Below the pieces are notes generated by a model. The model saw only the letters and a program-made list of their open reading frames with translations. It ran no database searches and was not told the DNA's origin. Of a stretch of DNA of 64,000 nt, positions 55,312 through 64,000 are shown piece after piece. Made by a program: the position numbers and the translations under genes. The stretch lies in NCBI GenBank assembly GCA_006384855.1, contig VCJN01000181.1, positions 62,001 to 126,000 of the forward strand, in the 5' to 3' direction. The DNA is from Tetraselmis striata. Taxonomy: Eukaryota; Chlorophyta; Chlorodendrophyceae; Chlorodendrales; Chlorodendraceae. Position 1 is the first letter of the stretch; the number at the start of each line of letters is the position of its first letter.

Positions 55312-55623
55312 ATCGTGCGCTTATTGTATATGCAGGCAATCAGAACCGTGCGTTTGACGACTCGCTCAGACTCTCCGGGGCGGGTACGACTCGTCCACCG
55401 GCAACTTCGCCTTTAGGTTTGACCATGCGGGCTACTTGCGCCCTTTCCATCACATCGGCCCCATCTTTACCTGCGGTCGGGCATGCGATGTGCTTCATCA
55501 GGTCTCGAAACGCCGACGTCTCGTGATCCAACTCTCCGTCAAATTGAAATTGAAATTGAATTACGACCAATTCGCCGCTCTGCGCCGCCCGGACCGTGTT
55601 GTTCTCATGGCATGCCATCGCTA
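55312..55623 (+). pseudogene. Unknown gene, downstream part
   Basis: Continuation of the interrupted gene: ALIVYAGNQNRAFDDS... and, in another frame, STGNFAFRFDHAGYLRPFHH...VLHQVSKRRRLVIQLSVK ending at 55623. Not recognised; frame uncertain. 55624-55722 holds nothing recognisable. Confidence 0.35.
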
Positions 55624-56397
55624 ACCATAATAGGGACACATATGTGTATTAAGCTCCGGCTACCGGCCTTCCTTTCTTGTGTCCATCCCCGCCTCCATCC
55701 GCTGCAGCCTTGGGCTGCCCCGCACTGTGAGATTCAGATGTGACATACGGGTGACGAAGCACTACTACTAGCGACTATTATTTATCCGTGAAGGCTGCTG
55801 CTGGTGGCCGCACGTCCATCCAGTTACGTGCGAGTACATCCGGGGTTATTGCCGGCGGGCGATAAATCCTTTTTGTAATCATTGTGGTAGTCGTACTAGC
55901 GCGGTGACGTGTTACATGGCACTGACGTATAAGGTACGAGGTTGTCCGTGTAGTACCGGGTAGTACGCGATATATTTATTAAGCCGGTACCGGGTATCTA
56001 GTACGAACCCGGGCACTATGACGAATCGTCCTGTGGATAACTACGACTAGTAGTACATGGGAGCGCGAATCGCAGCCGTACGTATTTGGTAACAGTGGGG
56101 AATTTTGTGTACATTATAGCTAGTACTGCTGAACGGGCCTGCCAGCCCTCCGATCAAAGGTCATCAGATGGGCGGTTTGGCTGCCATGTTTTGCCAAAGA
56201 GTGCTCACGTTACATAAATATTCGCGAGGGGGGGGAGGGGAGGGGGGGGGGGGGGGGGGGGCAGGCAGCGGTTTGCCGAAGAATTATTGAATTACAATAT
56301 TCGCGACAGCTGCCATCGGGGAATGTGTCCCCCCCCCCCCCCCCCCCCCCGCCGCCCGCCGCTCCCGCCGTGGGGGTGAGGGGGGCGCGGAGGGGGG

Positions 56398-57174
56398 CTA
56401 CTGCTTGTTCTTGCGTGCCCGGGGGACCCGCCGCTTCGACGACCTCGATGCCTCCGCCTCCGACTCCGCGACCGTTAGTTTCTTACCTCGGCGCTTCTTC
56501 ACTGGCCTCTTCCGCGTCTTGTCGGCGTCCGACTGCTTCTTGTCGGCGGCGTTAATCCAGCTCAGCTCCTTCTCAGTTAGGGGTGGGCGGGGCAGCGGCG
56601 CGTCCGGAGTGAGAACGGCGGCCGTCAGTGTCTTCACCACCCCGGGAGGCTGTGCCGTCGACGACGCCGCCATGAGCTTCCTTGCCTTGGCGTCGGGACG
56701 TCCCCTGTGCCCAGACGCCCACAACAAGCCACAATCGTTTCGCCTCCAAGTGGCTGAGGCTGCGGCCTCCTCGGCCACAACGAGTTGCGCCGCTGGCACT
56801 GTGGAAGCTTTGGCGTTAAGGTAGGCCTTACGGCCCTCCCGGACGAACCTGCGCGCGGCACAACTTAGCCACGCGTGTGGGTGCGTGCTTATGTGGAGGG
56901 TGGAGTGCTTTGTTGCGTGCCCACCTTGTCACGCGTTTCCTCATGTCTTTCTCGTCCTCCTCGATGCCGGCGGTGCGGACACGCGAGACAACAAGGCCCG
57001 CCGCCCACTTTTGCCCGGGAGACGAGGTCTGCCATTGCGCTGTGAGCGGTGAAGGGGGGGGGGGGGGGGGGCGGCCGAGGTGGAGAAACTAACACCCAGT
57101 CGACGACCGCCTTCCGCAGCAGTCAACGACACAGCGGAGGCGAGGAGCAGCGCGCCACTACTATTTATATGCAC
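56398..57174 (-). pseudogene. Gene A of GE-4, longest single frame
   Basis: Read from right to left. GIEEDEKDMRKRVTR-type coding lies at about 56930-56970, followed by a GTGGGC donor, an intron to GCGCAG, then FVREGRKAYLNAKASTVPAAQLVVAEEAAASATWRR... in one frame through SGHRGRPDAKARKLMAASS, TEKELSWINAADKKQSDADK, TRKRPVKKRRGKKL to RSSKRRVPRARKNKQ and a stop at 56398. This copy includes a segment (about 56530-56625) absent from the others. Start codon unclear. Basic, nuclear-like, no known family. I call it a pseudogene only because exon 1 is ambiguous; it may be intact. Confidence 0.5.
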
Positions 57175-57509
57175 GTATTGTCAAGAGCTAGTCGGTGCGG
57201 CATTGTGTCGGCGTAATTTCGCAATGTTTAATGTTGAAGTAGCACGGCGTAATGAATACGCGGTTTCACCGAGTGAATCCGGGATAATATATGCGGTAGG
57301 GCGCGCGTGTATATGTGCGCGACGAATGTGCGCGGATGTGCGCACCGGTGTGCAGCAGCGGTGTGCACCGATGTGCACGAAGATGTGCACGAACATGTAG
57401 GGGCGGAGCGGGTGAGTGTCCGCCGCTCCACCAAGCGCCGCAAATCCCCATGCGTGGGCACCCCCCCTCCCCCCCCCCCCCCCCCCCCCATTAAACCTGC
57501 CGCCATGTC

Positions 57510-59061
57510 AAACAATGTTAAATCCCCGAGCTCCTCGCTGAGGAAGATGCGACGACGAGGTTGCAAGCCTACCTCGAGCGGTGGCTACAGGATGGTGGTA
57601 CCTATGACCCCGTACACCTGGAGCTGTGGAGGCTTCTCGGACAAGACGCCGCGCATGCCTTGCTGAGAAGGTTCCCTAATGAGGTCCCGACGCCATACCC
57701 GGATCTGAACGCTCCCGGGCTGCTAGAGGTGGGTTTGTTGTCGCACATCGCACAAGACCTGGTTGGTTTCAGCGAAGGACGCGGCGGAGCGGAAGGGAGT
57801 ACAAACGCCGTGGTTATGAGCATGGGTTTTAGGGTTTTACCTAAACCCATTGTGTGTGTGCCCCTGACACCAACAGGTCATCCTGCCCCCGGAAGACCTG
57901 GACGTTGCAGACCACACGCAGGTGAAGCCGTATGACGGGGAAAAGTAGGGCAAAGTCGACCCGTGGAAGCTGTGGCATTGGGCAAGGAGTGCGCCAGAGA
58001 CCTGGGTCGGCAAAAAGCAAAGGCAGATGAAAAGGTTCCCCCCCCCCCCCCCCCCCGGCCCCCTTCAATCCCTGACTCGTGCATCGCTTATTCTGAGCGT
58101 GTGCCTTGCAGGAAGGCCTTGTTTGCCGCCTTGCTGGAATTGCGGCGCGCTTTCGTGTCTGGTGCCGAGAAGGCCGGCGAGCTAGCACCAAGGTTTCGGT
58201 CGTGGCCGGTGATCGCGTTGCTGTTCACCAAGGCGGATGCCTCCGCTCAGATCACCCACATTGATGGGCAGGCTCCAAATCTGCATGCCATCCTTGCATA
58301 CACGTGCCACTGCCGCCCCACTGAGGTGTACCGCGGGCCAGAAGTGAGCTTCAGAGATGCCGTGAAGCACATTCGGTACGCGGTGCCCCCCCCCCCCCCC
58401 CCCTTCCCCCCCCAAGGCCGGTGGCGGGAGCGGGGGCGGGGGCGGGGACTGAGTGCCATCCATGTGTCCACGAGAATCACCGCCTCAAGGAGAGGACGTT
58501 GGCGGAGACAGATCCGGGAGCTGCCGACTTCATCATGAGCCACAAGAGCTTGATGCAGCCTTGGGAGGACTTGGAGCGTGGCATGGGTGTCCCCGAGGAG
58601 GACAGGCCCTACACGAAACAATACCATGGGTACATGTTTGGGTCGGACACGACGCACCGCGGGCCCGTGGGCGCCCCATTTGAGCTGCCCAGCGGCAAAC
58701 CCTGTCCCAAGTGTCACAAGCGTGGCAATGTCCGCTTGTACGGGCAGGGGCACCTTCTGGGAGTGCCTCGCTGCGGCCGTGCGGACGACCCTACCAATAC
58801 ACGCCGTTCTTGGCAGCCTACAACGAGGCACTCTACCCACACATCACCCCCCGCAGTGATGTTGCGGAGAAACGCAATCGCGAGTTGGCGGCGCAGTATG
58901 TGGCCTATGTGGCCCACTTTGAGGATCGTGCTGTGTTGCCAAACCATTTGTACAGTGACGAGGACTACGCCAACATCCATGCCAGAGCGAAGGAGCTGCG
59001 GCTTGTTGTTGAGGCTGCGGCTCCTGCTGCTGCTGCCGCTGCCGCCTCCATCCCGCCGTAG
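57510..59061 (+). pseudogene. Gene B of GE-4: unknown multi-exon gene with stops
   Basis: Exon 1 (about 57510-57830) encodes PELLAEEDATTRLQAYLERW...LGQDAAHALLRR...LLSHIAQDLVGFSEG. Later exons give VILPPEDLDVADHTQVK..., KALFAALLELRRAFVSGAEK...LHAILAYTCHCRPTEVYRG (58112-58375), then ECHPCVHENHRLKERTLAE...GKPCPKCHKRGNVRLYG and PYQYTPFLAAYNEALYPH...LVVEAAAPAAAAA with a stop at 59061. Two introns start with GT and continue into C tracts (58033, 58376). Damage: a TAA in exon 1, a TAG in EK*GKV, and a frameshift near 58790. The HxxC/CPxC clusters suggest zinc binding. It may be the element's transposase, but I cannot align a DDE core. Confidence 0.45.
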
Positions 59062-59320
59062 ACGATCGGGTCTGGCAGCACCGCCCGTGCTTGTAAATAA
59101 GCGACAATGGATCACGTCATGCTGGTTGTACTCCTATACTTCCTCCACTTTGGCGGGGGGGGGGGGGGGGGGGGGGGTCCTGTCCTTATTACTTGCATCG
59201 GTGGACGTGCTGGATATGGAGGTCACCGGGCACATCGCGTGGTTTCGGAGCAGTTCATTCGCGCCTCCTCGTCTTGTTTGCAATCGTCGCCCCAATCCAA
59301 TGCAGGGTGAGTAGCGGGAC

Positions 59321-59353
<33 letters not shown>

Positions 59354-59480
59354 GGTTTATGTAAACAAATATCTAGCCGTGCATGCGCCGCAATCGGTAC
59401 CCAATGAGCGGGGTATGTGACAGTGGTTTCGGAGCAGTGTTAGCATTCCGTGCGTGTGCACAAGCACGTACGACTGGGAA
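59062..59480. other. GE-4 segment between gene B and satellite
   Basis: Non-coding with a G run (59155-59177) and a C run (59329-59353). The first 45 bp (GACGATCGGGTCTGGCAGC...) also occur at 20590-20635 and 33800-33850, marking where gene B was deleted from GE-2 and GE-3. Confidence 0.6.
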
Positions 59481-59489
59481 TGAGGCGGG

Positions 59490-60440
59490 GGTTGCGGATG
59501 GAGTGCATTGGCGGTGCATAGAATAGGGTGTTGCTGGGGTTTTGGCTGCATCAGACGCCGTATTCCCATCAATTCGGCACGGAATGTCCGGTTTTCACAC
59601 ATTTGTGTGTGAATATAGTGTGAATATTACGCGTCTTTTACGCCGGGTGGATGGGCATCCGGCGTCCGATGCACCCCAATTATTTGCAGCACGCTAGTAT
59701 GTGCACCGCCAGTGCACTCCGCAAGCCCCGCCTCCCTCCGCGTCGGAACCGGTAGTAAGTGTTGTTGCGTGCGCACATCGTGACAACATTACACGGTGGC
59801 AATTGCAATTAGCGGTGGATAATGTGAAGGCGTTTTCGAAATCGACAGAGAATGAGGCGGTGCTGGCGGAGTGCATTGGCGGTGCATAGAATAGGGTGTT
59901 GCTGGGGTTTTGGCTGCATCGGACGCCGTATTCCCACCCATCCGGCACGGAATGTCCGGTTTTCACACATTTGTGTGTGAATATAGTGTGAATATTACGC
60001 GTCTTTTACGCCGGGTGGATGGCCATCTGGCGTCCGATGCACCCCAATTATTTGCAGCACGCTAGTCTGTGCACCGCCAGTGCACTCCGCAAGCCCCGCC
60101 TCCATCCGCGTCGGAACCGGTAGTAAGTGTTGTTGTGTGCCCACATCGTGACAACATTACACGGTGGCAATTGCAATTAGCGGTGGATAATGTGAAGGCG
60201 TTTTCGAAATCGACAGAGAATGAGGCGGTGCTGGCGGAGTGCATTGGCGGTGCATAGAATAGTGTGTTGCTGGGGTTTTGGCTGCATCGGACGCCGTATT
60301 CCCACCCATCCGGCACGGAATGTCCTGTTTTCACACATTTGCGTGTGAATGTATATAGTGTGAATATTACGCGTCTTTTACGCTGGGTGGATTGGCATCC
60401 GGCGTCCGATGCACCCCGAATCTCACCAACACGCTACTCT
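59490..60440 (+). repeat. 368-bp satellite array in GE-4 (2 full units plus partial)
   Basis: Same monomer as at 20655-22500, 368-bp spacing (anchors 59694 and 60062). The 3-bp shorter length comes from one ATT missing in the TTGCAATTATTAGCGG region. Confidence 0.95.
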
Positions 60441-61196
60441 ACGCACCCCCAATGCACTCCGCCAGCCCCGCCTCTTTCCGCGCAAGTCCTACGTTCCATT
60501 GTATGTATATATTCATACGTACATGTACTGCTCCGAAACCAGCCCAAACTTAATGAGTGCACAAGTGTAAATTGGGGGGGGGGGGGGGGGGGGGTGGAAG
60601 CGGGGCATCCACTCACACATACCCCGGCGATGCATGACAGATATTACATGCCGTGGCGGGTCGGCGGGCCGACCTGGCGGGGGGTGGGGGGGTGGGGGGG
60701 GGGGGGGGGTCTATTCAACTACACGTGCGACCGTGTCGTTTCGTGGAGCAGTATATGTGCCCGGCCTCATTTATACCGCCCCCTACATGCGCTGCATGGT
60801 CCACCCCTACGAATTACCTAGCAAAAACCGCCATTACTTTACATATAGGAACCTAGCACAGCCAGGCTTATATGCCCGCTTTGCCGATCAACTTCTACGC
60901 ACTTCCCGTCCCTCAGCCGCCGGACATGGGGGTTAAGCCGCCAGCCTCGGCAGTTGCTTAGCCAGACTTGGCATCCCGTACCGTGTCCATGGCTTCGCAG
61001 CTCTGCCGCCGGCACACGCCGAGTCCGGCGCTTGCTGCCGCGGGGTTGCGCACGCATGCACGCACGGTAATACGCCGCCGACGCCGCCACGCTTACTTCC
61101 ACCACCTTCGCCAGCCGCAGCTTCGCACGCCGTTCCGCCGACATACGAAACGCACGAATCCCCCCCCCCCCCCCCCCCTCCCCCCGTCCCCGCGTC
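60441..61196. other. GE-4 segment between satellite and gene D
   Basis: Counterpart of 22540-22889 to 60835, then gene D upstream sequence with a C tract (61159-61177) just before the gene D ATG. Short frames (ARTYRVHG-like) are not convincing. Confidence 0.5.
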
Positions 61197-62080
61197 ATGT
61201 ATAATATATTCGAGGCGACTATGCGGGGCGCAGCACACGCCGCGGCGTGGGTCGGCGGAGCGGCGGGCGGCGGGAGCCCTAATGGCCGGGCAGTATCCAC
61301 CCCCACACCGGCACCGCCGCTCACCTCCGACGCGGATGAACCGCCTCCCAAAGGAAACATGCCGGTTGGTGGTAAGCGCAGCAGGCGCGGGGTGCCGGCG
61401 CCGGTACCTGTGCGACGGAGCTGTCGCGTCAGGAACCGCACCGCAACCGCAACCGCACCGCATGTGGAGCAACACATGGCGGTGCCGGCCCCACCTATGT
61501 CTAGGGCCACCTCCTCACAGCGCCCGGCCACGACGGCGTCGGCCACCGCCGACGGCGCCGTTGCGGGGGGGGACGCCCTGCCATGCGACGATGATGCGCC
61601 TGATGCGCCGCGTCTGGAGGCGGAGGAGGCCGTGGTCGAGGCGACTGATAGGGCTGAGGGGGTTGTCGAGGCGAGCGAGGCTGCGCTCGCGCCACCCGCC
61701 CCGCAGCCACCTGCGGGACATGCCGACTTGCTCGTCGCCATGTTGACCGGAGCACTACGAGCAGTGGCGGGAGGCGGCCACATGCACTATCATGTGCGTG
61801 TCCTGGCCGGACGCCCGTCATGCGTGTACTGCGGCCAACGGACGGACTGGGAGTGTTGCTGCGACGGCACCCCGGCTTTGTGCGGCCCCAAGTACCCATG
61901 CATGGCGACCCATCAGCGGGCAGTCCCCTGCCCGACCACGGCCATGGTGAGGGCGAAGTTCCGCCATGTCAGGCACGCGTGTGTGAGGCTTCCGAGAAGG
62001 CACGCGCGGCTGGTAGGGTGCGCAGGGTGAGGCGGCGGACGGCCCAGGAGATGAAGGAGAGCGAGACATGCCGTCAGTGA
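61197..62080 (+). pseudogene. Gene D of GE-4: Cys/His-rich protein with late frameshift
   Basis: The ATG at 61197 opens MYNIFEATMRGAAHAAAW..., a basic RRGVPAPVPVRRSCRVRNR segment, an Ala/Glu-rich acidic middle, LLVAMLTGALRAVAGGG and the Cys/His region (C209, C212, C220-222, C229, C235, H239 in CVYCGQRTDWECCCDG...). About 30 bp are lost after RHVRHAC compared with GE-3 (RHVRDAFHDATRAAV), shifting frame for the tail. The N-terminal frame is intact here but broken in GE-3, so the two copies complement each other's damage. The zinc region resembles piggyBac C-terminal domains; no catalytic core is present. Confidence 0.5.
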
Positions 62081-62209
62081 GGTCGAGCGCAATGTTATTG
62101 GGTGGGGCACACGGGCGTGTAACACTTGCACTTTGCGCGTACTGCTGGGTTACATCCAGGCGGCGTCACACTAAGCAACCGGAAAGGCTGCGTTGCTATT
62201 GCAAACGAT

Positions 62210-63996
62210 GCTAAGCCTCACTCGGTAGCAACCGCTGCCCCGCCTATCCCACAGCCGCTGCCCCCCCCCCCCCCCCCCCCCTTCGCGAACCGTCCTGCGA
62301 CCTCGCGTGGATCCCTGTCACCAGCAGCTCCCCGGCGTCGACGCCCAAGTCGACAGCCTTCGCGGAGAACATGTTGGCATGTCTTGCGGATGCCCGGACC
62401 ATCTAGTAGGATAAGGGCCTCCTCCCCGCCGGAACCACCGCCGCCGCCCGGCACTCTCCACACGTCCAAGCCCACGGCAGTGTGGGCTCGTTCCGGCGTC
62501 CACACCGTACACAATGCAGCCCGAATGGGCCGCGCGCTGGCACGGCCGTCGTCCGAGTCAGCCCCTGGCGGGGGCGGGGGCGTGACAAGGTAGAAGTGTT
62601 GAGCTTGCGCGACCATGGTGGTGTACTTGGCGTCTTCGCGCTCCGCCAACAGGTTTCTTGGCAGCTCCTCCTCGCTCTCCAGGTCCTCGGTGGTGTAGGG
62701 GGGTGGGTTGGCGTCGGGGACTTGCTTCAACATCTTGTACACAAAGAAGGAGTTGTCTCTCGACGTCTCCCCGTCTTCCCTTCCCCGGTGAAGCCGGGGC
62801 TTGTCGCCGTTGCGAAGCGACGCCGCCTTGTAGGCCAGGAGCCCCCCAGCGCCACCGCTGGGGGTCCAGCCCGGCAAGACCGCACCCCACCCCGCGAGTA
62901 TGGGTGCATACGAGTGCGAGCCATGCACTGTACGTCGGACGTCGTCCAGCAGCTTCTCCAAATGGTCCTTGAAGTCCACCGCGTGCTCCCACGCAGCGGA
63001 TGCGCTCCCAACCAACCGGATGGGCGTCTCCACGCCGCCGGGGCCAGCGTCCTCTGAGGCCATGTACCCCTGTGTGTGTGTGGGTGGGTCGCTGTGAGTG
63101 CGAGTGTGAGTGTGTGTGTGGGGGGGGGGGTGGGTGGGTGGGTATGGGTGCACGTGGCGGAGGAGGAAGCGCAAGAGGGGGGGGGGGGGGGGGACCTTCT
63201 TGTTGGGGTGGGTTCCCTGTAGAGGTGATGCGCCTTCATGCGGTTGATCTGCTGCGCGAAAAGGTCATCGCCTTCAGGGACGGTTACCAAGCGAGCCTCC
63301 CCGTCCGCATCCACAGGGGGGTGCTCCTGGGCAGCCGCCATAGCCTCCACAACCTGCCACGCCGACCGGGCGGGTGCGTGTGATTCCATACAACCGCAGG
63401 TGAGTGGTGCCACCAGCACACATGCCGGGCCCACTCACCTCTGAACGCAGAAGGTCCACAGTGTCACCGTCCTCGAAAACAGCGCGCCACTGGGTCGCCC
63501 CGCCGTAGTCCTCCAACACCCACTCGGTAACGACGCCGGTTATCACGCCGTAGTGCCATACTCCCCGGAACTTCTTGGCGATGACCTTCATGTAGAAGTC
63601 ACCGGGATTGCCTTCCAGTATCACGCCCTCATCGGCGGCTTCCACGCCCGCCGGCGGCCACGCAGGCGCGTCGATGTCCATACCGTCTTCGCCAACGGGG
63701 TCCCCCCCCACGCCCATCACATCGTCCTCCTTCGAGCCGCCGTCGTCCGAGACCGGCGCCGGGGGGGCGTTTCCGACGGCTGCAGCTACTCATGCTGCCG
63801 CCCCTGCCGTTGCTGCTGTTGCTGCTGCCGCCCCTGCTGTTGCTGCTGCTTGTACTAAGGCGGCCTTGCGGCGTAACTTACCCGCACGCTTCAACGAGTG
63901 CCTACAGTTCGGGAATTTTAGGAAGTGCCGCTCTTGCGCCGTCCTTTCACTACTGCCCGTCACGATGCCTTGGCAGTGCTTGCATGTGTACACGCC
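62210..63996 (-). pseudogene. Gene C of GE-4: zinc finger, Tudor-like domain and long C-terminal region (partial)
   Basis: Minus strand, N-terminus beyond the window. Exon 1 shows YTCKHCQG...ERHFLKFPNCRH, Ala runs, GMDIDAPAWPP and an undamaged Tudor-like domain (FYMKVIAKKFRGVWHYGVITG...WRAVFEDGDTVDLLRSE) ending at GTGAGT (63440). Exon 2 reads VVEAMAAAQEHPPVDADGEARLVTVPEGDDLFAQQINRMKAHHLYR; the segment from FAQQ on is missing in GE-3. Further exons give GYMASEDAGPGGVETPIR...LEKLLDDVRRTV, DNSFFVYKMLKQ and DANPPPYTTEDLESEEELPR...QAQHFYLV. Introns hold GT-rich and G/C-homopolymer DNA (63100-63195). Better preserved than GE-3. Probable chromatin- or DNA-binding protein of the element. Confidence 0.5.
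63085..63193 (+). repeat. GTGTG/GGGTG microsatellite and G tracts in a gene C intron
   Basis: GTGAGTGTGTGTGTG followed by G10, GGTG repeats and a G15 tract. Confidence 0.85.
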
Positions 63997-64000
63997 ATCC

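Larger units (their letters stand above)
55723..64000 (-). mobile_element. GE-4: inverted GE copy retaining gene B, runs off the window
   Basis: Starts with the terminus CACTGTGAGATT... and contains, in order, terminal segment, gene A (minus), gene B (plus), satellite, gene D (plus) and gene C (minus). It is the only copy in which gene B is not deleted or split by another element. By comparison with GE-3, about 0.6 kb including the second terminus is missing beyond 64000. Confidence 0.85.

Noticed and set aside
57820..57850. TTTTAGGG-like telomere words in gene B of GE-4
   Set aside because: Only one or two units within a ~27-bp insertion; not enough for an interstitial telomere tract.
58112..58375. 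Gene B as a tyrosine recombinase because of AYTCHCRPTEV
   Set aside because: Only the box-I-like word fits; no HxxR box or catalytic Tyr was found downstream.
1..64000. tRNA or rRNA genes
   Set aside because: No cloverleaf with a recognisable T-loop GGTTCRA motif and no rRNA-like conserved blocks were noticed by eye; a tRNAscan-SE and Infernal run would be decisive.

Overview
This window is eukaryotic. Split genes with GT-AG introns, hAT and CACTA-like DNA transposons, a 5'-truncated LINE, a Copia-type LTR element and a tyrosine-recombinase element are all present, and there is no sign of operons, Shine-Dalgarno sites, rRNA, tRNA or CRISPR arrays. Short introns, alanine- and proline-rich proteins, GC-rich coding DNA and dozens of long poly(G)/poly(C) tracts suggest a unicellular alga or another protist; the genus cannot be named. 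I found no ordinary housekeeping gene: nearly all 64 kb is nested mobile DNA.

Two large families form the scaffold. The first, called GE here, has 22-bp terminal inverted repeats beginning CACTGTGAGATT. It occurs four times: GE-1 (1-8375, runs off the left edge), GE-2 (18733-22889, inverted, truncated), GE-3 (26885-39914, complete, with a 3-bp ATA target duplication) and GE-4 (55723-64000, inverted, runs off the right edge). Between them the copies carry four gene families: A (lysine-rich tail), B (unknown), C (zinc finger plus Tudor-like domain) and D (Cys/His-rich). They also carry an internal ~370-bp satellite. The second family, called FY here, combines a foldback segment (two ~870-bp inverted arms with a Tudor-like gene) with a downstream tyrosine-recombinase region. 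FY sequence lies at 8376-18732, 22890-26884 plus 39915-40388 (recombinase half only), and 41290-53090.

Younger insertions sit inside these, and several can be dated against an empty site elsewhere in the window. They are two 4.8-kb two-gene CAC-ended transposons (CMC-1 at 401-5206, broken; CMC-2 at 44133-48937, apparently intact), a 5.8-kb hAT at 11590-17372 with an 8-bp target duplication and an apparently intact 11-exon transposase carrying a chromodomain, a LINE fragment at 6784-8146, a solo LTR at 24232-24385, a 479-bp MITE at 25464-25942, a triple head-to-tail element at 35132-39514, and a small Copia-type element at 53758-55306.

The best candidates for something new are the CMC family (a RAG1/Transib/CACTA-like transposase gene facing a zinc-ribbon companion gene tail to tail), the chromodomain-BED-hAT transposase, and the GE family, whose termini look CACTA-like although none of its visible genes is a recognisable CACTA transposase. 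Names GE, FY, CMC-1/2 and genes A-D are local labels, not published names.
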